Shown here in pieces: positions 27,946-37,204 of a stretch of DNA of 64,000 nucleotides. The stretch is taken from assembly GCA_965198715.1 (NCBI GenBank), contig CBDAPV010000001.1, forward strand, positions 1,302,001-1,366,000. Direction: 5' to 3'. Source of the stretch: RH-AL1 sp965198715. GTDB lineage: Bacteria; Pseudomonadota; Alphaproteobacteria; Rhizobiales; Beijerinckiaceae. The notes below the pieces were generated by a model. That model saw nothing but the letters and a program-made list of their open reading frames with translations. It ran no database searches and had not been told where the DNA came from. Position numbers and translations under genes: made by a program. The number at the start of each line of letters is the position of its first letter. Position 1 is the stretch's first letter.

Positions 27946-29118
27946 ATGCCCTGGGGCACAGGCGGCAATTCGGGCAACGGCGGCGGCCCCTTCAAGCCGG
28001 GCAATCCGGGTCCATGGGGGCAGGGGCCGCGCAATCCCAGCCCGTGGGGTGCCGGCAGCGGCGGGAGGCAACCCGATCTCGGCGAAGTCTGGCAGCGCCT
28101 GCGCGATCGGTTCGGTGGCGGCGGTGGGGGCGGCGGCCCGAGCGGCGGCGCATCGCTCTTCGGCGGCGGCATCGGCGCGCCGGGCGTGCTCGTCCTCGTC
28201 GCCGTGGCGATCGGCCTCTGGCTGCTCTCGGGTTTCTACACCGTCGGTCCCAACCAGGTCGGCCTCAACCTCGTCTGGGGGGCCTATGCCGGGAAGACGT
28301 CGCCGGGCCTCAACTACAACTGGCCCTACCCGGTCGGGGAGGTCGAGAAGCTCGGGGTGACCGATCGCAACGCCGTCGACGTCGGCTTCCAGCGGCGGCA
28401 GGACCTGTCGCTGCCCAACAGCTTCGAGCAGGTCGGCGTGCCGGAAGAGAGCCTGATGCTGACCGGCGACGAGAACATCGCCGACGTCAAGTTCGTCGTG
28501 TTCTGGCAGATCGATCCGTCGCACCCGGAAAATTTCGCCTTCAACGTCGCCGATCCCAGGGAGACCGTGAAAGCCGTCGCCGAGAGCGCGATGCGCGAGA
28601 TCGTCGGCGGTTCGCAGTTCCAGAAGATCCTGACCATCGAGCGTAAGGTCATCGAGCCCGCCGCCGAGCAGCTGATGCAGAAGGTCCTCGACCGCTACAA
28701 GGCGGGCGTGCAGGTCGTGCAGGTCCAGCTCCAGTCGGTCGATCCGCCGCCGCCGGTCATCGAATCCTATCGCGACGTGACGGCGGCGCAGCAGGACGAG
28801 GCGCGCTTCCGCAACCAGGGCGAGGCCTACGCCAACACCAAGGTGCCCGAGGCCAAGGGCCAGGCGGCGGCGATCGTGCAGGCGGCCGAGGGCTATCGCA
28901 CGCAGACCGTGGCCCAGGCCGAGGGCGAGGCCTCGCGCTTCGACCAGGTCTACGCGCAGTACAAGAACGCTCCCGAGGTGACGCGCGAGCGCATCTATCT
29001 CGAGACCATCGAGAAGGTGCTGTCGCGCGCGCAGAAGGTCGTCGTCGACGACCCCTCGAGCAAGGGCGTGCAGACCTTCCTGCCGCTGCCGGCGATCGCC
29101 AACTCCGGAGGTCAATGA
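27946..29118 (+). CDS. hflK: FtsH protease modulator HflK
   Basis: SPFH/band-7 membrane protein that, with HflC, forms a large cap around FtsH and modulates its proteolysis. It has 390 residues. The Gly/Pro/Asn-rich cytoplasmic N-terminus (about 85 residues, including a poly-Gly stretch) is followed by one transmembrane helix (GVLVLVAVAIGLWLLSGFYT). The SPFH domain starts VGPNQVGLNLVWGAYAGKTS. The coiled-coil region (EAYANTKVPEAKGQAAAIVQ) follows. GGAG lies five bases before the ATG at 27946. The stop overlaps the hflC start (ATGA), so the two are translationally coupled. Confidence 0.95.
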   Translation: MPWGTGGNSGNGGGPFKPGNPGPWGQGPRNPSPWGAGSGGRQPDLGEVWQRLRDRFGGGGGGGGPSGGASLFGGGIGAPGVLVLVAVAIGLWLLSGFYTVGPNQVGLNLVWGAYAGKTSPGLNYNWPYPVGEVEKLGVTDRNAVDVGFQRRQDLSLPNSFEQVGVPEESLMLTGDENIADVKFVVFWQIDPSHPENFAFNVADPRETVKAVAESAMREIVGGSQFQKILTIERKVIEPAAEQLMQKVLDRYKAGVQVVQVQLQSVDPPPPVIESYRDVTAAQQDEARFRNQGEAYANTKVPEAKGQAAAIVQAAEGYRTQTVAQAEGEASRFDQVYAQYKNAPEVTRERIYLETIEKVLSRAQKVVVDDPSSKGVQTFLPLPAIANSGGQ

Positions 29119-30110
29119 TGCGCCAGTACACGACCTTCGCCATCGTCGTCGCCGTCGTCGCGGCGCTGATCGTGGCCTTCTCGGGCACCTTCATCGTGCA
29201 CCAGACGCAGGAAGCGCTGTTGTTGCGCTTCGGCCAGCCGGTCGCCGGCCGTGGCCTCGTCACCGAGCCTGGCCTGCATTTCAAGCTGCCGCTGATCGAG
29301 AACGTCATCTATATCGACAAGCGCCTGCTCAACCTCGAGACGCCCAACGAGGAGATCCTGGCCGCCGACGGCACCCGCATCGAGGTCGATTCTTTCCTGC
29401 GCTACAGGATCGAAGATCCGTTGACCTTCTACCAGACGCTGCAGACCAAGCGGCAGGCCGACAGCCAGCTCGGCTACATCATGAACTCTGCGATCCGCCG
29501 CGTGCTCGGCGAGGCGACCATGCAGCAGATCGTCCGCGACGATCGCGCCAAGCTGATGGGCGACATCCGCGACCAGGTGAACGCCGAGACGCAGCGGCTG
29601 GGCATCCAGGCGGTGGACGTGCGCATCCGCCGCGCCGACCTGCCGCGCCAGATCTCCGAGCAGGTGTTCGCCCGCATGAGCTCGGAATACGCCCGTCAGG
29701 CGGCCGAGTACCGCGCCACCGGCCAGCAGCAGAAGCGCACCATCGAGGCCACCGCCGACCGCGACGCCGTGGTGCTGATCGGCGCCGCGCAGCAGAAGGC
29801 CGACACGATGCGCGGCGAGGGCGACGCGATCCGCAACAAGGTCTTCGCCGACGCCTACGGCAAGGACCGCGATTTCTTCGCGTTCTACCGCTCGATGGCG
29901 GCCTACGACACCGCCTTCGCCGGCAAGGACACCCGGCTGGTCGTTAGCCCGGTGGGCAACTTCTTCCGCTTCTTCAAGTCGCCCTCGGGCGAACCGGCGG
30001 CGAAGACCGAGGCTCCCGCGGTCGCGGGAGCGAAGCCGCAGGAGGCCTCGGCGAAGGCGCCCGAGGCCCAGCCCAAGGCACCGGACGCGAACCCGGCGAC
30101 GCCGCAGTAG
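29115..30110 (+). CDS. hflC: FtsH protease modulator HflC
   Basis: Partner of HflK in the inner membrane. It has 331 residues with an N-terminal transmembrane helix (FAIVVAVVAALIVAFSGTFI), the SPFH domain (VHQTQEALLLRFGQPVAG, GLHFKLPLIENVIYIDKRLL), the helical coiled coil (EVFARMSSEYARQAAEYRAT) and an Ala/Pro/Lys-rich tail. The start overlaps the hflK stop; a second ATG follows at once. The usual downstream DUF2065 and degP genes are missing here; an AT-rich gene-poor stretch follows. Confidence 0.95.
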   Translation: MMRQYTTFAIVVAVVAALIVAFSGTFIVHQTQEALLLRFGQPVAGRGLVTEPGLHFKLPLIENVIYIDKRLLNLETPNEEILAADGTRIEVDSFLRYRIEDPLTFYQTLQTKRQADSQLGYIMNSAIRRVLGEATMQQIVRDDRAKLMGDIRDQVNAETQRLGIQAVDVRIRRADLPRQISEQVFARMSSEYARQAAEYRATGQQQKRTIEATADRDAVVLIGAAQQKADTMRGEGDAIRNKVFADAYGKDRDFFAFYRSMAAYDTAFAGKDTRLVVSPVGNFFRFFKSPSGEPAAKTEAPAVAGAKPQEASAKAPEAQPKAPDANPATPQ

Positions 30111-30413
30111 GGTTGGTCATCATAGCCGAAGAAAGCCGTCTTTGCTGTATTGATGGGGTTGCGCAAGCCGTCGTGTCGGATCGTTCTTCTCGCTAAAACT
30201 ATAATGGCTAGTAGGCTGATGCGCTTAAACAAATTAAACGATGGCTTTAGTGCATGGATAGTGCTGTCGCCGGCTTCGATGCTTGTGAGAGTAGCATCGC
30301 TTCGTGCAGTCGATCACGCCATCCGACTGAGTGCGCGAACGTTCCCTTGCGACTGATTTTCACCATGCAGCGGTCACGCGTTTGGGTTACGGCTCCTACC
30401 TTGCAACTGCCGG
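30111..30413. other. Gene-free, AT-richer spacer after hflC
   Basis: About 300 bases with no convincing reading frame on either strand. A/T content is well above the window average (for example AAACAAATTAAACGATGGC near 30225). It lies between hflC and the damaged RelBE module, so it may be decayed mobile or toxin-antitoxin DNA. I see no tRNA-like sequence or clear repeat in it. Confidence 0.5.
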
Positions 30414-30682
30414 TTACAGGTAGACTTCGCGCCGATGCCCGATTTGCACAACGAGGACTGTTAGGAGCTTGTCCTCGATTCTTGCGACGACGCGGTAGTC
30501 GCCCACTCGATAGCGCCAGAGTTCGCCCAGCCGAGATCCGGTGAGCGCATGACCGAGGGTTCGAGGATCATCGAGATTGGCGAGGCGCTCATCCATGAAC
30601 CGGTCACACGCCGGGCGGGCTCGGATCCAAGCTGACCGAGGCTCTTTTCCGCCGAGGCGGACAGCTCAATCCGCCAGCCCAT
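30414..30682 (-). pseudogene. relE: RelE/ParE-type toxin gene with a frameshift
   Basis: Two frames together encode one RelE/ParE toxin. The first, from ATG 30682, gives MGWRIELSASAEKSLGQLGS and continues EPARRVT. The second gives MDERLANLDDPRTLGHALTG and continues through LGELWRYRVGDYRVVARIED to HRREVYL at the 30414 end. They join at about 30597-30603, where one missing base (ACC-GGTTC for an expected ACC-CGGTTC) shifts the frame. The C-terminal RYRVGDYRVVARI and HRREVY segments hold the residues needed for mRNA cleavage, so the toxin would be complete if the base were restored. Its start overlaps the antitoxin end, as in intact modules. It could be a real inactivation or a sequence error. 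Confidence 0.8.
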
Positions 30683-30890
30683 ATCTCGCGACGATCTCTT
30701 CGAGAGGGATGGTCTTTTCGCCGGCCTCTATTCTTTGCAAAGCGGCTTCAGCGGCGGCGATGTCCTCAATGTCCTCGAGACGTTCCAGAATGGCGTCGAG
30801 TGCGAGAGCTTCGGCGCTAACCCCTCTCTGCCTCGCAGCCTCCGTCACGCGCTGCTCGATCTCGCTGGGCAGTTCAATTGTCAGCATCAT
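30666..30890 (-). CDS. RelB-like ribbon-helix-helix antitoxin
   Basis: A 74-residue protein: an N-terminal ribbon (MMLTIELPSEIEQRVTEAAR) and a helix with GVSAEALALDAILERLED, then a charged C-terminal helix (EAGEKTIPLEEIVARYGLAD) that would wrap the toxin. GGGAGAG directly precedes two ATG codons. Its last 17 bases overlap the toxin gene. By family it represses its own promoter together with the toxin. It remains intact although the toxin is frameshifted, which is the usual direction of decay in such modules. Confidence 0.8.
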   Translation of the reverse strand: MMLTIELPSEIEQRVTEAARQRGVSAEALALDAILERLEDIEDIAAAEAALQRIEAGEKTIPLEEIVARYGLAD

Positions 30891-30906
30891 CTCTCCCTCG
30901 CGGCTC

Positions 30907-32130
<1,224 letters not shown>

Positions 32131-32312
32131 GCGTGCGGCTTGCGGGTGAGCGGAAGCGTCATCGATACCGCACCGGCGCGGGGCACCCTAGGAAATTCGT
32201 CTTGCCGCACCGCACGCGCCATGCCGCTTGGCTCGGGCGGCGCTGCCGTCGCCGCACCGCATCGGCGACAATGGTTTCCTCTTTCCTCACACTTCTCGAC
32301 CGATAATGCCGC

Positions 32313-33779
32313 ATGCAGCCCGCGTCGCCATCATCGCCCGAAGTCCCGCTCGATGAGGCCGAGCGGCAGCGCCGTCTCGCGGACCTGGCGCTGCTGGACG
32401 AGCCGGCGCATCTGCAATTCTCCAAGATCTGCGACCTCGCCGCGACGATGTTCGCCGTGCCCTACGCCTTCGTCAGCCTGATCGACGCGACGCAGGCGCA
32501 TGTCTTCGCGGACTGCGGGCTGGGGCCCGGGTCCATGCCGCGCGCGCAGGCGATGTGCGACGTTACCATCGCGCAGGGCCGGCCCCTGGTGATTTCCGAG
32601 CTCGCCGCCGACCCCCGCTTCCGCGACACGCCCCTGGTGACGGGCGAGGCGGCGATGCGCTTCTACGCCGGCGTCGCCATCGAGATCGCGCCCGGCGTGA
32701 GGCTCGGCGCCTTCTGCATCGCCGACCGGGTGGGACGCCACGTCAGCGAAGCGGAGCTTGCCGCGCTCGAAGGCCTCGCCGCGCTCGTCATCGAGCAGAT
32801 CGACCACCACGCCAGGCGCCAGCGCCTGGAGCGCCTGGCGATCGAGCTCGCCGCGCGGCAGGCGATCCTCAGCCAGAGCGAGCAGCTCGCCAGGCTCGGC
32901 GGCTTCGAGCTGGAGCCGTCCTGCGGCGCCATGGTCTGGAGCGACGGCCTGCGCCGCCTGCTCGGTGTGCCGCCGGACGCGCGGCCCGGCCTGCAGGCCT
33001 TCCTCGCCTGTTTCGAAGCGCCCGAGCGTCTCGCCGCGGCCCTCGACGAGACCGGCGGATCGCCCCTCGACCTCGAGGCCGCGCTGGCATCCGCCCACCG
33101 CCGCCGTTTCGTGCACGTCCACGCCGAGCGGCTCGCCACCGGCGCGGGCGCGGCCAAGCTCGTCGGCATCGTGCAGGACGTCACCGAGCGCAAGCGGGCC
33201 AACGCCGAGCTCGAGTGGACCGCCGCCCACGACGGGTTGACAGGCCTCGTCAACCGCACCGCCTTTACCCGCGCGACGGAGGAGGCGATGCACTGCGCCG
33301 CCACATTCGGCGAGCGCGTCGCGCTGATGATGGTCGACATCGATCGCTTCAAGCGCGTCAACGACACGCTGGGCCACGATGTCGGCGACCAGGTGCTGCT
33401 CGCGGTCGCCGAGCGCCTGACCAGCGTCGCCGGCGCGCACGGGATCGTCGGGCGGATCGGCGGCGACGAGTTCGGCGTGCTCGTGGTGGGCCACGCCGCC
33501 GAAGGCGACGTCGTCGCCCTGGCGACGCGGCTGCTGCTGGCGCTGCGCCGGCCACTGCATCATCCCGGCGGCATGCTCGGCACGCGCGCGACGCTCGGCA
33601 TCGCCGCCCGCGCCCCCGGCCTCGAGACCACCGGCGACCTGTTCAAGGCGGCCGATCTCGCCCTCTACCACGCCAAGGATGCCGGCCGCGACGGCTTCGC
33701 CCTCTTCCAGCCGAGCATGCGCGACGCGGTGGGGCGAAAGCCCGGCCGGTCGCGGAGGTCGCTGCGCCGGGCCGGCTGA
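32313..33779 (+). CDS. GAF-GGDEF protein, probable diguanylate cyclase
   Basis: A 488-residue protein. Residues about 20-165 form a GAF domain (KICDLAATMFAVPYAFVSLI, VTIAQGRPLVISELAADPRF). About 185-290 is a PAS-like segment ending in LVGIVQDVTERKRANAELEW. About 300-470 is a GGDEF domain with IGGDEFGVL (motif at about 383-387), MMVDIDRFKRVNDTLGHDVG and ALYHAKDAGRDGFALF. The full GGDEF signature indicates active c-di-GMP synthesis; no RxxD inhibitory site stands at the usual place. It has no transmembrane helices, so it is cytoplasmic. It faces the HD-GYP protein functionally, 15 kb away. Confidence 0.9.
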   Translation: MQPASPSSPEVPLDEAERQRRLADLALLDEPAHLQFSKICDLAATMFAVPYAFVSLIDATQAHVFADCGLGPGSMPRAQAMCDVTIAQGRPLVISELAADPRFRDTPLVTGEAAMRFYAGVAIEIAPGVRLGAFCIADRVGRHVSEAELAALEGLAALVIEQIDHHARRQRLERLAIELAARQAILSQSEQLARLGGFELEPSCGAMVWSDGLRRLLGVPPDARPGLQAFLACFEAPERLAAALDETGGSPLDLEAALASAHRRRFVHVHAERLATGAGAAKLVGIVQDVTERKRANAELEWTAAHDGLTGLVNRTAFTRATEEAMHCAATFGERVALMMVDIDRFKRVNDTLGHDVGDQVLLAVAERLTSVAGAHGIVGRIGGDEFGVLVVGHAAEGDVVALATRLLLALRRPLHHPGGMLGTRATLGIAARAPGLETTGDLFKAADLALYHAKDAGRDGFALFQPSMRDAVGRKPGRSRRSLRRAG

Positions 33780-33789
33780 GCCGGCGCCG

Positions 33790-34578
33790 GTGAGCGTGCG
33801 TTACGTCGGCTTCGATTCCGCCTGGGCCGACGACCCGCGCCGCCCCGGCTCGATCTGCGCGCTCGGCGCGGCCTTCGAGCCGCCCCGGCCAACCGGCTTC
33901 GACGCCGCGCTGGCCTTCGTGCGCGGCGTCCCCGCCGACCTCACCCTGCTCGCCATCGACCAGCCGACCCTCGTGCCCAACCTCGCCGGCGCGCGCCCGG
34001 CCGACCGCGTCGCCGCGGCGCTGATGAGCTGGAGCGGCGGCGGCGTGCAGCCGGCGTTCCGCGGCACGAGCAAGGCCGGGCTCTTCGGCGACGGCGCCCC
34101 GATCTGGCGCTTCCTATCGGCGCTGGGCTTCCGCGACGATCCCGAGGCGGCGGCCGGCGCCACCGCTGGCGGCTTCGTCATGGAAGTGTTCCCGGCGATG
34201 GCGCTGCTGGCGCTCGATCCCGCCTTCCTCGCCGCCCCTCGGAGCGGCCCGCGCTACAACCCCGCGCGCCAAACCTTCCGGCAGGAGGCGTGGCGCCTGG
34301 CCTGCCGCGCCGCCGAAGCCGAAGCCCGTCGCCTGGGTTTCCCAGAGGCCGCCGCCTGGTGCGAGGCGCTCGACCCCGACGCCAGGCCGCGCAAGCCGCT
34401 GCAGGATGACCTCGACGCGCTGCTCTGCGCGCTGGTGGCGGCGCGCTGGCACCGCGACAGCGCCAGCTGCGCGATGATCGGCGACACCGCCGGCGGCTAC
34501 ATCGTGGCGCCGGTCTCGCCCGCGGGGCGGGCCCGCCTCGCCGCCGCCGCCGCGCCGCGCGGCGTGCCGCTGCGATAA
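33790..34578 (+). CDS. DUF429 family protein
   Basis: A 262-residue protein with the RNase H-like DUF429 pattern: an N-terminal strand VRYVGFDSAWADDPRRPGSI with a conserved Asp, LTLLAIDQPTLVPNLAGARP, MEVFPAMALLALDP and a C-terminal DDLDALLCALVAARW region with acidic residues. The family has a predicted ribonuclease-H fold, but its activity is not established. GTG 33790 is used as start, 11 bases after the GGDEF gene, so the two may share a transcript. The protein is very rich in Ala and Arg, as expected for the GC content. Confidence 0.72.
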   Translation: MSVRYVGFDSAWADDPRRPGSICALGAAFEPPRPTGFDAALAFVRGVPADLTLLAIDQPTLVPNLAGARPADRVAAALMSWSGGGVQPAFRGTSKAGLFGDGAPIWRFLSALGFRDDPEAAAGATAGGFVMEVFPAMALLALDPAFLAAPRSGPRYNPARQTFRQEAWRLACRAAEAEARRLGFPEAAAWCEALDPDARPRKPLQDDLDALLCALVAARWHRDSASCAMIGDTAGGYIVAPVSPAGRARLAAAAAPRGVPLR

Positions 34579-34644
34579 GGCCGGCGCCCGGCTTGACGAA
34601 TCGCGAGGCTTGAGGAGGCTGCGGGCGCATCCCCGAGGCCGATC

Positions 34645-35262
34645 ATGAGCGACGTCGCCCTTCCTCCCGCGCCGCGCCGCGCCCCGATCGGCGCGGCGAT
34701 GCACCGGCCGGAGATCACCACCGCGCTCACTCGTGCGCTCATGGAGGAATGGGCACGCGTCGGCTATGCCGCGCTCAGCCTGGAGGCGGTGGCCCGGCGC
34801 GCCGGCGTCGGCAAGGCGGCGCTGTACCGGCGCTGGCCCTCCAAGTCTGCGATGGTCGCCGAGAGTTTCGCCACGCTGCGGCTCGCCGCCGGCCCGCTGT
34901 CCGACCGCGGCTCCTTCGAGGCCGACCTCGCCGCCGCGCTGCGCGACCTGCGCCGCCACCTGCGCCACCCGCTGGTGCGCCGCATCCTCCCCGACCTCCA
35001 CGCCGAGATGCCGCGCTCGCCCGAGCTGGCGCGCCTGGTGCGCGAGCGCATCCAGGCACCGCGCCGCGCCCTGCTGGCCGAGCTCGTCGGCCGCGCCATC
35101 ATCCGCCGCGAGCTGCCCGCCAGCTGCGACACCGAGGCCGCCGCCGACATGATCGTCGCCCTGCTGTACTGGCGCCTGGTGGCGCGCGGCGAAAGGGCGG
35201 ACGACGCCTGGCTCGACGCGCTGGCGGCGACGATCATGGCCGCGCTGGGGGCACGGCGGTAG
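34645..35262 (+). CDS. TetR-family regulator
   Basis: A 205-residue regulator. The N-terminal helix-turn-helix is GYAALSLEAVARRAGVGKAALYRRW, the pattern of TetR/AcrR proteins; the C-terminal helical ligand domain follows (LVRRILPDLHAEMPRSPELA, ADMIVALLYWRLVARG). No efflux or metabolic operon is next to it, so its target is unknown. It lies 60 bases before the nuclease-HerA operon and on the same strand, so it could regulate it, but I see no operator to support that. Confidence 0.88.
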   Translation: MSDVALPPAPRRAPIGAAMHRPEITTALTRALMEEWARVGYAALSLEAVARRAGVGKAALYRRWPSKSAMVAESFATLRLAAGPLSDRGSFEADLAAALRDLRRHLRHPLVRRILPDLHAEMPRSPELARLVRERIQAPRRALLAELVGRAIIRRELPASCDTEAAADMIVALLYWRLVARGERADDAWLDALAATIMAALGARR

Positions 35263-35322
35263 GGTTCGCGACGCGCCTCAGTTGTGCTATGACGCCTCTA
35301 CAATCACGAGAGGGCGTCCGCT

Positions 35323-36299
35323 TTGCCCCAACCCGCTTCGATCGACCGGCCTTTTCCCAGTGCCTCGCTCCTCTCCGCCGGGGCGGCGATCGAGCGGCTG
35401 TCGACCCTGGGCTTCGGCCAGGCCGCGACCCTCATCGGTCTGTCCGGGGACACGCTGCTGGCTGCCGCCTCAGGTGACACGCTCGATGGGCGCAGCCTCC
35501 TGCTGGTGGAGCCCGGCGGCATCGGCGGCGCGGAAGCCGCCATCGCCCGCATCCTCGAGGATCTCGCCGAGCTCGCCCTGGCCGCCTGGCCCGATTGGCC
35601 GCCGCCGGCCGCGGCGTCCCTCGTCCCGGTGTCGTGGCGCCGCGCCGCCGACCGCCTCGCCGAGGCCGGCCGCCGCCCGCTGTTCCGCAGCGTCGCCGTC
35701 GCGACGCAGTTCAGCGCCCTCCACGGTGCGGCGGGTGCCCCCATCCTCGTCGTGCCGCTCGATCCGGCGCGCCCGGAACGCGCCGCGCCGCTGATCGCCG
35801 CCATGGAATGGTGCCGGCGGCGCGGCGCGGCGACGGTGGCGCTTCTGCCCGAAACTCCCGCGCCGGAACCGCCCTGGGACCGCATCCTCCACGGCGCGCT
35901 CGTCGTCGATGCGCCGCCCCCGGCCCCGGTGCTCGCGCGCGTCGCGCCGCCGCCCGGGGCCGGCGCCAAAGGCAGCGCCGTGGAGCGCCGCATGCGCGCT
36001 GCGCTCGCCGCCGATGCGGCCCTCGCCGGCCTTTCGCCGACGAGGTGACGCTGCGCCTCGGCCCCGCCTTCACCCCGCGCGTCGACCTGCTCTGGGCGGC
36101 GGGCAAGGTCGTCGTCGAGCTCGACGGCGCTGAGCACGAGCGCGACCCCAACTACGGCGCCGACCGTCATCGGGATTACGAACTTCTCGTGGCAGGCTAC
36201 CTCGTGCTGCGCCTGACCAACGCCGAGGTCGAACTCGATCTCGCTCGCGCGCTGGAGAAGGTCCGTAGCGTCGTCAACCTGCGAAGAGGGTCTTCATGA
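35323..36299 (+). CDS. DUF559/Vsr-like nuclease-domain protein, apparent frameshift
   Basis: Two frames read as one gene. The first, from TTG 35323, gives about 235 residues of unrecognised N-terminal domain (LSAGAAIERLSTLGFGQAAT, GRSLLLVEPGGIGGAEAAIA) and stops at 36046. The second continues at about 36028 as FADEVTLRLGPAFTPRVDLL, then AAGKVVVELDGAEHERDPNY and YELLVAGYLVLRLTNAEVEL, ending at 36299. This C-terminal part is a DUF559/very-short-patch-repair type PD-(D/E)XK nuclease: an Asp in RVDLLW, then the VVVELDG strand with Glu and Asp. A single missing base near 36027 (CCTTTCG where CCTGTTCG would keep frame) explains the break. The stop overlaps the next ATG (ATGA). A GAGAGGG precedes the TTG. 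Confidence 0.75.
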
Positions 36300-37204
36300 G
36301 CTTCGAACCCACTCCCACCCAGGCGCTGCTGCTGTTCGGCCTGCTCGCCCGCCACGGCGAGTGCAAGCAGGCCGAGCTCATGCCGGCGATCCTCGCGAAG
36401 GACCGCGAGGCGCTGGTGGCGGTCAAGCTGATCGGGATGGTCAAGGAAGGCCGCACCTTCTGCCTCACCCTGACCGACGCCGGCTGGGGCTGGGCCGGCG
36501 ACCACCTCGCCGCGGAGCTGCCGCCGGCGCACGGCACGCTGCACGACCTGCTCGCGCGGCTCGGCGACCATCTCGCGAAATCGGGCGAGACGCTCGCCGA
36601 CTTCGTGGGCAACAAGCCGGAGGATGCGGAGACCGCCGCCAGGAGGAAGGCCGCCGAGGAGAAGCAGCGGGCGGCGGAAGAGAAGGAGCGGCTCGCGCGC
36701 GAGAAGCGGGAGGCGGCCGCCGGCAAGAAACGTGAGGCCGAGGAGAGGAAAGAGCAGGTCGCGCGGGAGAAGCAGGAGAAGGCCGAGGCGAAGGAAGCCA
36801 AGGACCGAGCGGCAAGCGAGAAGAAGGAGCGGCTTGCCCGCGAGAAGCAGGAGAAGGCCGAGGCGAAGGCGCGCGCGGCGGACGCCAAGCCGGCCACGAA
36901 GCGCAAGCCCGCCAAGCCCAAGGCACCCACGAACGCCGCGCTGCGCAAGCGCATCGGCGAGGCCTATCTTGCGATCACCGGCGGCAAGAAGAACGAAAGC
37001 GTCAAGCTGTCCCGTTTGAGAACCGAGCTTGCCGACCTCGATCGCGCCACGCTCGACGCCGCGCTCGGCCGCATCCTCCAAGGCGACAAGAAGGCCTCGC
37101 TGATGCGCCACGACGATCCCCGCCAGATCGACAAGGCCGATGCGGAGGCCGCTTTTCAAAGCGCTGCTGGCGACCCGTTTCACGTTCTTTGGATCGCATC
37201 ATGA
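36296..37204 (+). CDS. Winged-helix/coiled-coil protein of the nuclease-HerA operon
   Basis: Not assignable to a named family from memory. The 302 residues show: an N-terminal winged-helix-like domain (1-80; TPTQALLLFGLLARHGECKQ, then LTLTDAGWGWAGDHL); a Glu/Lys/Arg-rich helix of about 100 residues (105-205) that should form a long coiled coil; a basic linker KRKPAKPKAP; and a C-terminal domain (about 218-302; LRKRIGEAYLAITGGKKNES, LSRLRTELADLDRATLDAAL, DPFHVLWIAS) resembling a second winged helix. This is the shape of an adaptor binding DNA or partner proteins. Start and end overlap both neighbours (ATGA, ATGA), so it is produced with them in fixed order. Confidence 0.7.
   Translation: MSFEPTPTQALLLFGLLARHGECKQAELMPAILAKDREALVAVKLIGMVKEGRTFCLTLTDAGWGWAGDHLAAELPPAHGTLHDLLARLGDHLAKSGETLADFVGNKPEDAETAARRKAAEEKQRAAEEKERLAREKREAAAGKKREAEERKEQVAREKQEKAEAKEAKDRAASEKKERLAREKQEKAEAKARAADAKPATKRKPAKPKAPTNAALRKRIGEAYLAITGGKKNESVKLSRLRTELADLDRATLDAALGRILQGDKKASLMRHDDPRQIDKADAEAAFQSAAGDPFHVLWIAS

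Noticed and set aside
30150..30356. 68-codon plus-strand frame in the spacer after hflC
   Set aside because: No homology, ribosome-binding site or codon pattern; the region looks decayed.
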